DNA of 55,589 nucleotides from Myxococcota bacterium (GCA_963169915.1 CAUJEM010000077.1:1-55589), one strand, 5' to 3'. Shown: positions 23,884 through 33,491, counted from the first letter of the stretch. Translations and numbers: made by a program. Notes: generated by a model not told the origin, from the sequence alone.

Positions 23884-26508
23884 ATGAGCAACGAGAACAC
23901 CACCACGCCGTCGAACGTACATCCCATCAGCATCCAGGACGAGATGCGGACCTCGTACCTCGACTACGCGATGAGCGTGATCATCGGGCGAGCGATCCCG
24001 GATGCCCGTGACGGCCTCAAGCCGGTCCACCGGCGCATCCTCTACGCCATGAACGAGATCGGCGTCACGCCCAGCGCCTCGTACCGCAAGTGCGCCAACG
24101 TGGTGGGCGAGGTGCTAGGCAAGTACCACCCGCACGGTGACTCCAGCGTCTACGACGCCCTCGTCCGGATGGCGCAGTCCTTCAGCATGCGGCACCCCTT
24201 GGTCGACGGCCAAGGCAACTTCGGCAGCGTGGACGGCGACGCCGCGGCGGCCTACCGCTACACCGAGAGCCGGCTGGCGCGCATCTCCATGGAGCTGCTC
24301 GCAGACATCGACGAGGACACCGTAGATTTCTCGCCGAACTTCGACGAGCGCATGCAAGAGCCCGTCGTCTTGCCGGCGCGCTTCCCGAACCTGCTGGTGA
24401 ACGGCAGCGGCGGCATCGCCGTGGGCATGGCCACCAACGTGCCTCCCCACAACCTCGGGGAGGTCATCGACGCCACCATCCACCTCATCGGCCGGCCAGA
24501 GGCCACGGTGGAGCAGCTCATGGGCTTCATCCAGGGCCCTGACTTCCCCACGGGCGGCTTCATCTACGGCCGCGCCGGGATCTACCAAGCCTACAAGACG
24601 GGGCGCGGCTCCGTGGTGATGCGGGGGCGCAGCCACGTGGAGAAGGTGGCGGGCAGCCAAGACCGTGAGCAGCTCGTCTTCACGGAGCTGCCCTATCAGG
24701 TCAACAAGGCGAGGCTCCACGCCAAGATCGGCGAGCTCATGCGCGACAAGCGCCTGGAGGGCATCCGGGAGGTGCGGGACGAGAGCGACCGAGAGGGGAT
24801 GCGCCTCGTCATCGAGCTGAAGAAGGACGTCTTCCCGCAGGTGGTGCAAAACCAGCTCTTCCGGCTCACGGACGCCCAGACCTCCTTTGGGATCATCAAC
24901 CTTGCCATCGTCCACCAGCGGCCGGAGCTGCTGGACCTCAAGCGGACGCTGAGCGTCTTCATCGACCATCGGCGCGAGGTCGTCAGCCGGCGGACCCGCC
25001 ATCGGCTCACCAAGGCCGAGGCCCAGCGGGAGCTCGTGGAGGGCCTCGGGATGGCCGTGACCGAGGTCGACCTCGTGGTCAAGACCATCCGGGAGTCACC
25101 CGACCCGGAGGTGGCGCGGACCCGCCTGATGGCGCTCCCGCTGAAGGGGCTCGAGCACTTCGTGCGGCGCGCGGGCCGCCCCGAGGCGGAGCTCGAGGCG
25201 GCGCGCGCCCGCGGCGACTACACCCTCTCCGAGCGGCAGGCCAAGGCCATCCTGGAGATGCGGCTCTCCCGGCTCACCGGGCTGGAGCAAGAGAAGCTCG
25301 CCACGGAGTACGCGCAGCTCTCGGACACCATCGCGGAGCTCGAGCTCATCCTCGCGGAGGAGACGCGCCTGATGGCCCTCATCGTGGAGGAGCTGGAGGA
25401 GGTGCGGGCCAAGCACGCGGAGCCACGCCGCACCGAGATCTTGGACGACGAAGCGGAGATCCAGGTGGAGGATCTCATCCAGGAGGAGGAGATGGTGGTG
25501 ACCATCTCACACCAGGGCTACATCAAGCGCACCGCGCTCTCCGACTACAAGGCGCAGCGGCGAGGGGGCAAGGGCAACAAGGGCATGGAGGCGCGGGACG
25601 ACGACTTCGTCACGCAGCTGTTCGTCTCCTCCACCCACAGCTTCGTCTTCTTCTTCAGCAGCAGCGGGAAGGTCTACGTCAAGAAGGTGTACGAGGTGCC
25701 GCTGGCCGGACGCAGCGCGAAGGGGCGCGCCATCGTCAACTTCATCGGGATCGAGGCCGGGGAGAAGGTCGCCGCCATCACGCCCGTGGCGCGCTTCACG
25801 CCGGACACGTACATCGTGACTCTGACCCGCCGCGGGCAAATCAAGAAGACCGAGCTCCTCGAGTACGAGAACTACCGCGAGCGCGGCATCATCGGCGTCA
25901 AGATCGAGGAGGGGGACCAGCTCCTCACCGCGGCGGTCACGGACGGCACCCGAGAGTTCCTCGTGGCGACCAAGCTGGGCCAGAGCATCCGCTTCGACGA
26001 GGCGCAGGTGCGCCCCATGGGGCGCAACACCACCGGCGTCAAGGCGGTGGAGCTGGTTGACGACGACGAGGTCGTCGGGCTCGTCGTCACCGACCCAGAG
26101 CGCACGCAGGTGCTGTCTGTCTGCGAGCGTGGCTACGGCAAGCGCACGCCGCTCGAGGAGTTCCGCAGCCAGAATCGCGGCGGGCGCGGCATCATCTTGA
26201 TCGACGCCAGCGAGCGCAACGGCCCCGTGGTGGCCGTCGCCTTGGTCAAGCCCACCGATGAGGTCGTGCTCATCACGGACCGCGGTCAGATCATCCGGAC
26301 GCGGGTCGGCGAGATCCGCGAGACGGGGCGCAACGCTCAGGGCGTGCGCGTGATGAACGTGGCCGAGGACGAGCGCGTGGTCGGCTTGGAGCCCGTGGGC
26401 GAGTCGAGCAGCGACGACGCGAGCGACGACGTCACCGAGCCGGAGACGGGGGGCACGCCCGTGAGCCCCCCGGTGACCGAGGACCGCGAGCCTTCCCGTG
26501 AAGACTGA
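23884..26508 (+). CDS. gyrA: DNA gyrase subunit A
   Basis: GyrA cuts and rejoins DNA during negative supercoiling. The protein is 874 residues with catalytic Tyr126 ([11 protein letters not shown]), the core tower and coiled-coil, and six beta-pinwheel repeats. The GyrA box QRRGGKG at about residue 559 proves gyrase rather than ParC. The quinolone region [10 protein letters not shown] keeps Ser87 and Asp91, the wild-type state. The acidic C-terminal tail (about 30 residues) is typical of a regulatory tail. It lies downstream of bamA, and its stop overlaps the nth start (TGATG). gyrB is not in the window. Confidence 0.97.
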   Translation: MSNENTTTPSNVHPISIQDEMRTSYLDYAMSVIIGRAIPDARDGLKPVHRRILYAMNEIGVTPSASYRKCANVVGEVLGKYHPHGDSSVYDALVRMAQSFSMRHPLVDGQGNFGSVDGDAAAAYRYTESRLARISMELLADIDEDTVDFSPNFDERMQEPVVLPARFPNLLVNGSGGIAVGMATNVPPHNLGEVIDATIHLIGRPEATVEQLMGFIQGPDFPTGGFIYGRAGIYQAYKTGRGSVVMRGRSHVEKVAGSQDREQLVFTELPYQVNKARLHAKIGELMRDKRLEGIREVRDESDREGMRLVIELKKDVFPQVVQNQLFRLTDAQTSFGIINLAIVHQRPELLDLKRTLSVFIDHRREVVSRRTRHRLTKAEAQRELVEGLGMAVTEVDLVVKTIRESPDPEVARTRLMALPLKGLEHFVRRAGRPEAELEAARARGDYTLSERQAKAILEMRLSRLTGLEQEKLATEYAQLSDTIAELELILAEETRLMALIVEELEEVRAKHAEPRRTEILDDEAEIQVEDLIQEEEMVVTISHQGYIKRTALSDYKAQRRGGKGNKGMEARDDDFVTQLFVSSTHSFVFFFSSSGKVYVKKVYEVPLAGRSAKGRAIVNFIGIEAGEKVAAITPVARFTPDTYIVTLTRRGQIKKTELLEYENYRERGIIGVKIEEGDQLLTAAVTDGTREFLVATKLGQSIRFDEAQVRPMGRNTTGVKAVELVDDDEVVGLVVTDPERTQVLSVCERGYGKRTPLEEFRSQNRGGRGIILIDASERNGPVVAVALVKPTDEVVLITDRGQIIRTRVGEIRETGRNAQGVRVMNVAEDERVVGLEPVGESSSDDASDDVTEPETGGTPVSPPVTEDREPSRED

Positions 26509-27278
26509 TGCCTGAGCGTCGGGCGGCGAGCGGTCAGGGCGCAGCGGGCGCTCGAGCGCTGGCGACCTTCCGGCGCCTGCAGGCGCTCCACCCGGACGCC
26601 TGCTGCGAGCTGCAGCACCGCTCCGCGTTCCAGCTCCTGGTCGCGACCGTCTTGTCGGCGCAGAGCACCGACGTGTCGGTCAACGCCGTCACCCCCGCGC
26701 TGTTCCAGCGCTTCCCCGGGCCGAGAGAGCTGGCGGAGGCGCCGGTGGCGGAGGTGGAGCGGCTCTTGGGCAGCCTCGGGATGTTTCGCCAGAAGACTCG
26801 GCACCTCATCGCGCTGTCGCGGCGTCTCCGGGACCACTTCGATGCCCAGGTCCCGAGTGAGCTCGCGGCGTTGATGAGCTTGGCGGGGGTAGGTCGGAAG
26901 ACCGCCAACGTCGTCTTGGGCGTCTGGTTTCACCGCGCCGAGGGCGTGGTGGTCGACACGCACGTCCAGCGCGTCTCGCAGCGGCTCGGCTGGACGGCAG
27001 AGTCCCTCCCGGAGAAGATCGAGCCCGCCCTCATGCGCCTCTTTGCTCGGGAGGAGTGGGACGCGCTCTCCCACACCCTCATCTTTCACGGGCGCCGCGT
27101 GTGCAGCGCCCGAAAGCCCGCCTGCGCTGCCTGCCCCCTCAGCGACGGCACCTGCCCCAGCGCCTTCCACGCGGAGCTCATCGGGAGAAAGCCTCCGCGT
27201 GCGCGGGCTCCGCGGTCTGCCGAAAGCGCCTCATCAGCTGGTCGCAGGCCTCGTAAGGGGCCAGCTCCCGCTGGGTGA
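26508..27278 (+). CDS. nth: Endonuclease III
   Basis: This is a DNA glycosylase/AP-lyase for oxidised pyrimidines. The 256-residue protein has the helix-hairpin-helix LAGVGRKTANVV with catalytic Lys131 and Asp150 (VVVDTHVQRV). The iron-sulfur loop has Cys199, Cys206, Cys209 and Cys216, that is C-x6-C-x2-C-x6-C, one residue longer in the last gap than the usual C-x6-C-x2-C-x5-C. Translation is coupled to gyrA through TGATG. The last 33 residues are a basic, Pro/Ser-rich tail absent from typical Nth, and they overlap the 3' end of the convergent meaB by 101 bp. Confidence 0.94.
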   Translation: MPERRAASGQGAAGARALATFRRLQALHPDACCELQHRSAFQLLVATVLSAQSTDVSVNAVTPALFQRFPGPRELAEAPVAEVERLLGSLGMFRQKTRHLIALSRRLRDHFDAQVPSELAALMSLAGVGRKTANVVLGVWFHRAEGVVVDTHVQRVSQRLGWTAESLPEKIEPALMRLFAREEWDALSHTLIFHGRRVCSARKPACAACPLSDGTCPSAFHAELIGRKPPRARAPRSAESASSAGRRPRKGPAPAG

Positions 27279-28230
27279 CCCGCGTGGCGGCCCGCTCCAG
27301 CTCGGGCCCCAGCTCCGCGAGCGCGGCCTCTGCCAGGGCGTCTCGAAGAAACCCGATGAGCTGGAGCTTCTCTCGCTCGAGCCGGCGCGCCTTGCCCGCC
27401 TCCGTCTGCTGCAGGTAGGTTCGGTGCGCGTCGAGCGCGGCGCAGAGCTCGGTGAGCCCCTGGTCGCGCGTGGCGACGCACTTGATGATGGGAGGCAGCC
27501 AGGTGTCCCCAGCGGCGAGCGCCGTGTGCTCCCGCACCGACGCCATCCCAGCGGCCGAGTGTCCGCGGCCTCGAGTGGCGCTGATGAGCGCCTGGCTCCC
27601 CAGCGCGAGCATCAGCTCGAGGTCTCTGACGGTGACGTCCGCGCCCTCCCGGTCCGCCTTGTTGACCGCGAAGACGTCGGCGCACTCGAGGATCCCCGCC
27701 TTGATGGCTTGGACGTCGTCCCCGAGCCCGGGCGCCATGACGACCAGCGTGGTGTGCGCCGTGCTGGCCACCTCGAGCTCGTCCTGACCGACCCCGACCG
27801 TCTCCAAGAAAATGGTCTGCGCGCCCCACGCCTCCAGCACGCGCACGACGTCCGCGGCGGACCGGGAGAGCCCACCCAAGGCGCCCCGCGTCGCCAGCGA
27901 GCGGATGAACACCTCGGGGTCCTCGAAGTGCTGCTGCATTCGGATCCGATCGCCGAGGATGGCGCCCCCCGTGAAGGGGCTCGTCGGATCGATGGCGACC
28001 ACCGCCACTCGCTGCCCACGCGCGCGGGTGTGCTGCACCAAGCGATCGGTCAGAGAGCTCTTGCCGGCGCCAGGGTTGCCCGTGACTCCCACGACGTGAG
28101 CGGCGCCCGACTGCCGGAAGAGCAGGTTGAGCAAGCGCTCGAAGCCCGGCGCGCGGTCGTCCACCAGGCGGCAGGCGCGCGCCGCTGCGCGCACGCTCCC
28201 GGCCCGCACCTGCTCGGCTAGTTGCTCCAC
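27178..28230 (-). CDS. meaB: MeaB/ArgK-type G3E GTPase (first copy)
   Basis: MeaB proteins are metallochaperone-type GTPases that load and protect adenosylcobalamin in methylmalonyl-CoA mutase. The 350-residue protein shows the P-loop GNPGAGKSS (about residues 50-58), the switch region AIDPTSPFTGGAILGDRIRM, the ETVGVGQDELEV motif and NKAD for guanine specificity. It follows accB-accC on the same strand with a 33-bp gap, not the mutase, which is served by a second copy at 33957-34985. Its partner may therefore be another B12-dependent mutase. The 3' end overlaps nth in antisense. Confidence 0.92.
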   Translation of the reverse strand: MEQLAEQVRAGSVRAAARACRLVDDRAPGFERLLNLLFRQSGAAHVVGVTGNPGAGKSSLTDRLVQHTRARGQRVAVVAIDPTSPFTGGAILGDRIRMQQHFEDPEVFIRSLATRGALGGLSRSAADVVRVLEAWGAQTIFLETVGVGQDELEVASTAHTTLVVMAPGLGDDVQAIKAGILECADVFAVNKADREGADVTVRDLELMLALGSQALISATRGRGHSAAGMASVREHTALAAGDTWLPPIIKCVATRDQGLTELCAALDAHRTYLQQTEAGKARRLEREKLQLIGFLRDALAEAALAELGPELERAATRVTQRELAPYEACDQLMRRFRQTAEPAHAEAFSR

Positions 28231-28263
28231 TGCTCGTCGTGTACCACTGGCCGCGTGGGCAGG

Positions 28264-29613
28264 CTACGCCCGCACCTCCGCCACCACCCGCTCGACGGTG
28301 CGCGTCGTCATCGTCCCTTCGATGACCTCGGCGTCGGCGAGCAGCCGCCGCTGGAAGTCGATGTTCGTGCGGATCCCGCTGATGATGAACTCGTCCAGCG
28401 CTCGACGCATCCTCACGATGGCGTCCGCCCTGGAGGGCGCGTGCACGATCACCTTGGCGATGAGGGAGTCGTAATTGGGCGGCACCGTCCAGCCACCGTA
28501 CACCCCAGAGTCCACGCGGACGCCGGCCCCACCTGGAGGATGGTACTCGGTGATCTTACCCGGCCAGGGCGCGAAGCTGACGGGGTCCTCCGCCAAGATC
28601 CGGCACTCGATGGCGTGCCCCCGAAAAGACCAGCGCCGCGTGTCGGGCAGCTCGAGCTTCTCCCCGGCCGCCACCATGATCTGCTGCTTGACGAGATCTA
28701 CCCCGGTGCACATCTCCGTGACGGGGTGCTCCACCTGGACCCTGGTGTTCATCTCCAGGAAAAACAGCTCTCCCCGCTCGTCCATCACGAACTCGAGCGT
28801 CCCGAGGGACTCGTAGCCCGTCTCGAGGAGCGCGGCGCGGATGACCTCCCCCATCCTGGCGCGCAGCTCCGCGCTCACCACGGGGCTCGGCGCCTCCTCC
28901 ATCAGCTTCTGATGGCGTCGCTGCAGCGAGCACTCGCGCTCACCCAGCGTCCAGACCTGCCCGTGGCGGTCGGCCAGCGCTTGAAACTCGATGTGCTTGG
29001 GCTTCTCGACGAAGCGCTCGAGGTAGAGCTCAGGGTTGTTGAACGAGCTGGCCGCCTCCGCGGACGCCGCCTCGAAGGCACGGCGCATCTCCGCGGCCGA
29101 GCGGACGACGCGCATCCCGCGCCCGCCCCCTCCCCCCCGCGCCTTGACCATCACGGGCCAGCCCGCGCGCTCCGCCTCCTCGATGGCGTGCTCGACGTCG
29201 CGCAGCCGGTCACTACCGGGCAGCAGCGGCAGCCCACAGCGCCGCGCGGCCTCGCGCGCGCGCAGCTTGTCCCCCCAGAGGTACATGGCCTCGGCGGGGG
29301 GCCCGATGAAGCTGAGCCCGCAGCGCTCCACCACGCTGGCAAATTCGGCGTTCTCCGACAGGAACCCGTAGCCGGGATGGATGGCGTCGGCGCCGGTGAT
29401 CTCGGCCGCGCTGATGAGCGCAGGCATGCTGAGGTAGCTCTTGCTGGGGGCGGCGGGGCCAATGCACACGGCCTGATCCGCGAAGCGGACGTGCAGCGCG
29501 TTGGCGTCTGCCTCGGAGTGGACGGCCACCGTCTTGATCCCCATCTCACGACACGCGCGGATGACGCGCATCGCGATCTCGCCGCGATTGGCGATCAAGA
29601 TCTTACTGAACAT
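28264..29613 (-). CDS. accC: Acetyl-CoA carboxylase, biotin carboxylase subunit
   Basis: AccC carboxylates biotin on AccB using ATP and bicarbonate, in the committed step of fatty-acid synthesis. The 449-residue protein opens with MFSKILIANRGEIAMRVIRAC, has the ATP-grasp glycine loop KARGGGGGRGM, HIEFQ, the RECSLQRRHQK motif and EMNTRVQVEHPVTE, with the expected length. It is directly downstream of accB (18-bp gap). The carboxyltransferase genes accA/accD are not in the window. Confidence 0.97.
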   Translation of the reverse strand: MFSKILIANRGEIAMRVIRACREMGIKTVAVHSEADANALHVRFADQAVCIGPAAPSKSYLSMPALISAAEITGADAIHPGYGFLSENAEFASVVERCGLSFIGPPAEAMYLWGDKLRAREAARRCGLPLLPGSDRLRDVEHAIEEAERAGWPVMVKARGGGGGRGMRVVRSAAEMRRAFEAASAEAASSFNNPELYLERFVEKPKHIEFQALADRHGQVWTLGERECSLQRRHQKLMEEAPSPVVSAELRARMGEVIRAALLETGYESLGTLEFVMDERGELFFLEMNTRVQVEHPVTEMCTGVDLVKQQIMVAAGEKLELPDTRRWSFRGHAIECRILAEDPVSFAPWPGKITEYHPPGGAGVRVDSGVYGGWTVPPNYDSLIAKVIVHAPSRADAIVRMRRALDEFIISGIRTNIDFQRRLLADAEVIEGTMTTRTVERVVAEVRA

Positions 29614-29631
29614 GCCGCGCCACCCTCGAGG

Positions 29632-30072
29632 CTACTGAGCGCGCCGGAGCTTGAACAGACGCTGCCCAAACTCCACGCTCTGCCCGTTATCGACCAAGAT
29701 TTCCATGATGACGCCCGTGAGCTCCGACTCGATCTCGTTCATCAGCTTCATCGCCTCCACGATGCACAGCACCTGGCCCTTGCGCACCGTGGCCCCCACG
29801 TCCACGAAGGGCTCGGCCTCGGGGCTGGGAGCGCGATAGAACGTCCCCACGAACGGCGACGTGACGTAGGCCGTGGTCGCGTCCTCCTCCGCCACCGGCG
29901 CCGCCACGGACGCCGCTGGGCTCACCGCGGCCGCGGCGACCGTGGTGGTGACGGTGGCCCCCTGAAAGGCGACGCGCAGACGTATCGCCTCGTCCTCCCA
30001 TTCGAACTCCGTGACCCCCCGGGCGGAGAGGGCTTCAAACAAGGCGTCGAGTTGCTTCAGCGGGATGTCCAT
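29632..30072 (-). CDS. accB: Acetyl-CoA carboxylase biotin carboxyl carrier protein
   Basis: AccB is the 146-residue carrier that shuttles carboxybiotin between AccC and the carboxyltransferase. The N-terminal helix region is followed by an Ala/Val/Pro linker (about residues 42-66), then the biotinyl domain with the thumb [19 protein letters not shown] and the biotinylated Lys109 in [17 protein letters not shown] ribosome site precedes the ATG. A perfect palindrome (30101-30112) lies 28 bp upstream. Confidence 0.97.
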   Translation of the reverse strand: MDIPLKQLDALFEALSARGVTEFEWEDEAIRLRVAFQGATVTTTVAAAAVSPAASVAAPVAEEDATTAYVTSPFVGTFYRAPSPEAEPFVDVGATVRKGQVLCIVEAMKLMNEIESELTGVIMEILVDNGQSVEFGQRLFKLRRAQ

Positions 30073-30100
30073 CTTCTCGTTTGCCCCTTGCGAGCCAGGC

Positions 30101-30112
30101 CACGCTAGCGTG
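30101..30112. promoter_or_regulatory. CACGCTAGCGTG palindrome upstream of accB
   Basis: This is a perfect 12-bp palindrome, 28 bp before the accB start. It contains TAGCGT, which could act as a -10 on the reverse strand, and it shares the CGCTAGC core with elements before yceD and fabD. It may be an operator for fatty-acid genes, or chance. Confidence 0.35.
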
Positions 30113-30192
30113 CTGACCGCGTCACAACAACGGCGCGCCGATGACGCACCGGCGTGTAAGCCCGTTCGCGCGGCTGCGGGCGGGTCTAGCGT

Positions 30193-30228
30193 CGCACGTC
30201 ATGGGCGATGAGCCCGCGATGACGTGCG
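30193..30228 (-). terminator. Hairpin downstream of the Roadblock gene
   Basis: CGCACGTCAT (30193-30202) pairs perfectly with ATGACGTGCG (30219-30228). An inner GGGC/GCCC stem sits inside, giving about 14 bp with a 3-base bulge and a GATGA loop. It begins eight bases after the Roadblock stop on the reverse strand and lacks a U-tract, so it may terminate or attenuate transcription into accB-accC. Confidence 0.5.
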
Positions 30229-30236
30229 AGGCCGAC

Positions 30237-30596
30237 TCAGTCGAGCTCTTCCAGCAGCTTGGGGGCGGCGACCCGCATCAGGTAGCGCGCCTTGCCGAGG
30301 TTGCCGCCCGGCCTGAGGGTGACGGCCAAGAAGTAGTTCTGGCTGAGGACACGGATGACGGTGAGCATCTGCTCGCTGTTGAAGGACACCTCGCGCGTCT
30401 CTCCGGCGCCCAGGTTCTCCGTGGCGCGCTGGATGGATTTGACGACGACGCTGACCTCCGCCCCTACCGTCTCGATGTCGAATTCGGAGTCCTCGCGGAT
30501 GAAGGTCTCGAGCGGGATGCCCTCGAAATCCATCAGCAGGCCAGCGATGCCGCCCTCGGTGCCGGCGACCACGCCCTCTAGCGCGTCCTTGAACAT
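30237..30596 (-). CDS. Roadblock/LC7 domain protein
   Basis: This 119-residue single-domain protein of the Roadblock/LC7 family includes MglB, which acts on Ras-like GTPases in myxobacterial polarity. The N-terminal helix plus GIAGLLMDFEGIPLETF strand, the central amphipathic helix and the LAVTLRPGGNLGKARYLMRVA strand-helix match the fold. Its place upstream of accB-accC is shared with other myxobacteria, which suggests conserved synteny rather than a direct MglB role. TAGGCT lies six bases before the ATG with no clear ribosome site. A strong hairpin follows the stop. Confidence 0.85.
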   Translation of the reverse strand: MFKDALEGVVAGTEGGIAGLLMDFEGIPLETFIREDSEFDIETVGAEVSVVVKSIQRATENLGAGETREVSFNSEQMLTVIRVLSQNYFLAVTLRPGGNLGKARYLMRVAAPKLLEELD

Positions 30597-30602
30597 GGCC
30601 CT

Positions 30603-30608
30603 AGCCTA
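30603..30608 (-). promoter_or_regulatory. TAGGCT box six bases upstream of the Roadblock start
   Basis: On the reverse strand TAGGCT (30608-30603) is separated from the ATG by only AGGGCC. The geometry equals the TAAGCT-6-GTG arrangement at fabD and fits a leaderless start; AGGG could alternatively be a very short ribosome site. There is no matching -35. Confidence 0.3.
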
Positions 30609-30731
30609 CCAGCGCCGGCACGGCGTGAATAGCAACCGGTAATTTCGAGCCTCTAGGGTGGGAGGCCTGTTTCGCTTGCGGCCGACGCCGGACTGATCCA
30701 TGGGCTCCAGGGTGGTGTGTCTAGCTGGCGC

Positions 30732-30761
30732 TTGACCTGCCTACGGCCGGCCGACTAGCGT
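30732..30761 (+). promoter_or_regulatory. Putative promoter for the aconitase-fold gene
   Basis: TTGACC (30732-30737), 18 bases, then TAGCGT (30756-30761) lie in the 250-bp divergent region between the Roadblock gene and the aconitase-like gene. Transcription would start about 80 bp before ATG 30847. Nothing else is recognised in this gap. Confidence 0.4.
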
Positions 30762-30846
30762 CTGGACATTCGCCCGGAGGTTCCGGGCCTCACCAACGGG
30801 CGGCCGACAGCACATGCGAGCGCGCGCGGGGGACCCGCCCCGCACA

Positions 30847-32613
30847 ATGACCCAGAAGATCTTGGCGGGGCGAGCGGAAGATCCTTCGCTCCGCGGAGAT
30901 CTCGTGCGGGTGAAGATCGACCAGGTGGCGCTGGCGCGGTCGCCGGCCAGGGTCCTGGCCGAAGCGGCGAGCATCCCCTTCAAGAAATGCGCGGTGGAGC
31001 TCGGGATCGTCTACGACACCCGCTGCATCACCCACTCCCAAGAGCCCGCGCCGGGACCCCTCCCGCGCGAGCTGACCTCCACCGGCGTGCTCCTGGCGCG
31101 CCCGGGGATCGGCTTTCCTGGGCCCGTCCACCTGGAGCGCTTCGCGAGCCCGGCGCGGCTCGCCCTCACGGATGAGCCCCGCCTCGCCTCGGTGGGCGGC
31201 ATGGGGATGCTGACGCTGGTGGTGTCACCCGCGCAGCTCGCGGAGGCCTTGGTGACGGGCTCGACCTTGCTTCGCCCACCCAGCAGCGTCCAGGTGCTGC
31301 TCTCCGGGCGACTCCGCCCCTTCGTCTGTATACGTGACGTGGCGCTCGAGCTGCTGCGCCGCGGGCTCAAGCAGATGGTGGAGGACGTCGACCGCGCTCG
31401 GGGCGCGCCCGTCGTGCTGGAGTTCGGAGGGCCCAGCGCCCGCTTGCTGACGGTGTCCGAGCGCGCGGTGCTCGCGAGCTTGGCGCCGATGGTCGGAGCC
31501 GCCGCCGGGCTATTTCTCAGCGATGAGAAGACCGAGACCTACTTGCGAGACCAGCGGCGCTCCAAGGCGCACCGCACCCTCAACGCGGACGCGGGCGCCC
31601 CGTCGGAGGACGTGCTCACCGTGGATCTCTCCGCGGTCGATCCGCTCCTGCTCGATGAACAAGGGATCGTCCGTCCGGTGCGTGAGTTCGCGGGGCGCCC
31701 CGTCCAGCAAGCGCTCCTCGGGGGCGACTCAGGCTCGTCCCTGAGGGATTTGTTGGCGGCGGCGGCCCTCCTGAAGTCCAAGCGGGTGCCCCCGCGCCTG
31801 GACTTCCTCTTCGCGCCCCCTTCCCGCCAGACGCTGGAGCTGCTGGCCCACGTCGGGGCGCTGGGTGACCTCATCGCCACCGGCGCGCGCCTGCTCGAGC
31901 CGGACCATCGCGTGGTCACGGGTGAGCTCTATCCGTCCCCCGCCGGGGGTACCTCGCTGCGCTCGCAGGATCCGGAGCCCGCCGCCCATCCTCAGGAGCG
32001 CTTCATCACCACGTCGCCAGAGACGGTGGCCTACGCGGTGGCCACGGGCACCATCGGCGACCCACGGAGCTTCAAGCGCCCCGTGCGCATCAGCGTTCCC
32101 CGGGCCTTGCCCACGGACGACGTGCTCATCGAGCGCAAGAGCAAGGGCAAGGCCAAGGCCGACGGCGAGCCCAACCCCAGCAAGCCCCTGGGGCCGCCCC
32201 CACGCTACGGGTGGACCGCGGCGACGGCGCTCCCCTTGGCGCCGGCGCGCACCCTGCCTGCCACGCCGAGCGTACAGGTGCTGCGCTCACTCGAGGACGT
32301 GCGCTGGACCGCGGTGCGGGCGCCGGCGCTCAACGCCACGGTGAGGGCCATCATCGCCCCCCACGTCCCGGCCGATCTCGTCTCCACCTTCGCCAGCCTG
32401 GGCATCCTCGCGCTCGCCTGCCCCACCGACGAGCTCGAGCGGCTCGACGGCCCGCTCAGCTTCGGCGAGCCCAGGGGCTGGGACGGGGAGCCGCAGCTCG
32501 CGGTGCAGGCCCCCAGCGGCGCCCTCCGGCTCGAGTGGCGAGCGGTAGGGGTCGAGCGTGACTGGGCCGTGGCGGGCGGGCCACGTCCCCCCACACCAAA
32601 ACCGCCCCGCTGA
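30847..32613 (+). CDS. Aconitase-superfamily protein lacking all [4Fe-4S] ligands (pseudo-aconitase)
   Basis: The protein is 588 residues from ATG 30847. The fold is clear along the whole length: VKIDQV strand, VHLERF (94-99), [106 protein letters not shown], and a C-terminal swivel-like part (about 480-585). The catalytic set of aconitase/LeuC enzymes is gone. The CHQ before VHLERF is FPG (90-92) and DSHT is DEPR (109-112). The SCTN cluster Cys is Asp294 and the CGPC Cys pair is His354/Val357. No iron-sulfur cluster or dehydratase activity is expected; a binding or regulatory role is inferred. GTG/ATG starts 33 bp upstream are possible. Confidence 0.85.
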   Translation: MTQKILAGRAEDPSLRGDLVRVKIDQVALARSPARVLAEAASIPFKKCAVELGIVYDTRCITHSQEPAPGPLPRELTSTGVLLARPGIGFPGPVHLERFASPARLALTDEPRLASVGGMGMLTLVVSPAQLAEALVTGSTLLRPPSSVQVLLSGRLRPFVCIRDVALELLRRGLKQMVEDVDRARGAPVVLEFGGPSARLLTVSERAVLASLAPMVGAAAGLFLSDEKTETYLRDQRRSKAHRTLNADAGAPSEDVLTVDLSAVDPLLLDEQGIVRPVREFAGRPVQQALLGGDSGSSLRDLLAAAALLKSKRVPPRLDFLFAPPSRQTLELLAHVGALGDLIATGARLLEPDHRVVTGELYPSPAGGTSLRSQDPEPAAHPQERFITTSPETVAYAVATGTIGDPRSFKRPVRISVPRALPTDDVLIERKSKGKAKADGEPNPSKPLGPPPRYGWTAATALPLAPARTLPATPSVQVLRSLEDVRWTAVRAPALNATVRAIIAPHVPADLVSTFASLGILALACPTDELERLDGPLSFGEPRGWDGEPQLAVQAPSGALRLEWRAVGVERDWAVAGGPRPPTPKPPR

Positions 32614-32645
32614 GCCGACGCTACGCACCAGGCGCCGAGCTGCGG

Positions 32646-32651
32646 TATGCT
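32646..32651 (+). promoter_or_regulatory. TATGCT box seven bases before the outer-membrane-like gene
   Basis: TATGCT (32646-32651) is followed by seven bases and ATG 32659. An in-frame ATG at 32647 would lie inside this box, so the box helps decide the start. It suggests a leaderless transcript. There is no clear -35. Confidence 0.3.
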
Positions 32652-32658
32652 CGCCCGC

Positions 32659-33399
32659 ATGCGCTTGGCATCCCTCGTCACGACCTCTCTCCTCGCCACG
32701 CTGCTCTCGTCCACCGCGCAGGCCGCGGCGCCAGCCCCCGCGGCGGGTGCGAGCGCCTCGACCACCGCGGACGAGGACGAGGACGAGGAGCCGCCCCGGG
32801 CAGAGGACGCCTTCGGCCACCAGCTCCAAGTCGGCGTCCGCGGCTCCATCGTGGGCGGCTACCGCATGGTGATGCGCTACGACGACTCCCCGTTCTGTGC
32901 GCCGCCCGAGGCCACCAATGCCCAAGGGCAGCCCCTGAAGGCCAAAGAGCAGAAGAAGCTGTGCGGGCATGGAGCGCCGCTCGCGCTCGATCTGGCGCTC
33001 TCCTTCGCGCCCTTCGACAGCCTCGAGCCCTACCTCTGGACGCGGCTCGGCCTGGCCGCCGAAGACGCCACGGACACCGAGCGGCAGCTCGCCTTCGGCG
33101 CCGGCGTGCGCATCTACACGATGAGCGACTCCGCGTTCAAGATCTTCGTCCAGCCCGCCGTCGGCATGTCCGTGGAGGGGAGCAAGGGCACGCCCGCCTA
33201 CGGCAGCGAGGCCACGGCGCAAGACCCCACCTACCACCCCGAGTGGAAGAAGGAGCTGCTGTTTCAGCTCAGCGCTGGCCCACAGTACGATTTCGCCAAG
33301 TACGTCGGGGTCTACGCGCACGCGGGGATGACGCTGGGGATCCTCCGCGCCCTGGCGGGGAGCTTCGAGCTGGGGGCGGGGCTCCAGCTTCGCCTGTGA
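32659..33399 (+). CDS. Exported beta-rich protein, probably outer membrane
   Basis: The 246-residue protein has a signal peptide ([22 protein letters not shown], cut after AQA), a short Ala/Pro stretch and an acidic linker (DEDEDEEPP), then repeated alternating hydrophobic strands ending in LGAGLQLRL. Strand pattern, aromatic girdle residues and C-terminal amphipathic strand resemble small outer-membrane barrels. The family is not recognised. ATG 32659 is preferred over 32647 because the signal peptide begins there and TATGCT overlaps the earlier codon. It lies 45 bp after the aconitase-like gene. Confidence 0.7.
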   Translation: MRLASLVTTSLLATLLSSTAQAAAPAPAAGASASTTADEDEDEEPPRAEDAFGHQLQVGVRGSIVGGYRMVMRYDDSPFCAPPEATNAQGQPLKAKEQKKLCGHGAPLALDLALSFAPFDSLEPYLWTRLGLAAEDATDTERQLAFGAGVRIYTMSDSAFKIFVQPAVGMSVEGSKGTPAYGSEATAQDPTYHPEWKKELLFQLSAGPQYDFAKYVGVYAHAGMTLGILRALAGSFELGAGLQLRL

Positions 33400-33491
33400 C
33401 GGCGCCGGCGGCACACGACGCGTCGACGCCCAGCGAGGGACGAGACCCCAGCGGTTGCCCTCGAGCCACGGGGAAGCTAACCCCTCGCCCG

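Noticed and set aside
32961-33491. Extended frame upstream of the VOC protein
   Set aside because: It overlaps the outer-membrane-like gene in another frame and reads as Arg/Ala-rich shadow; the VOC domain starts at 33492.
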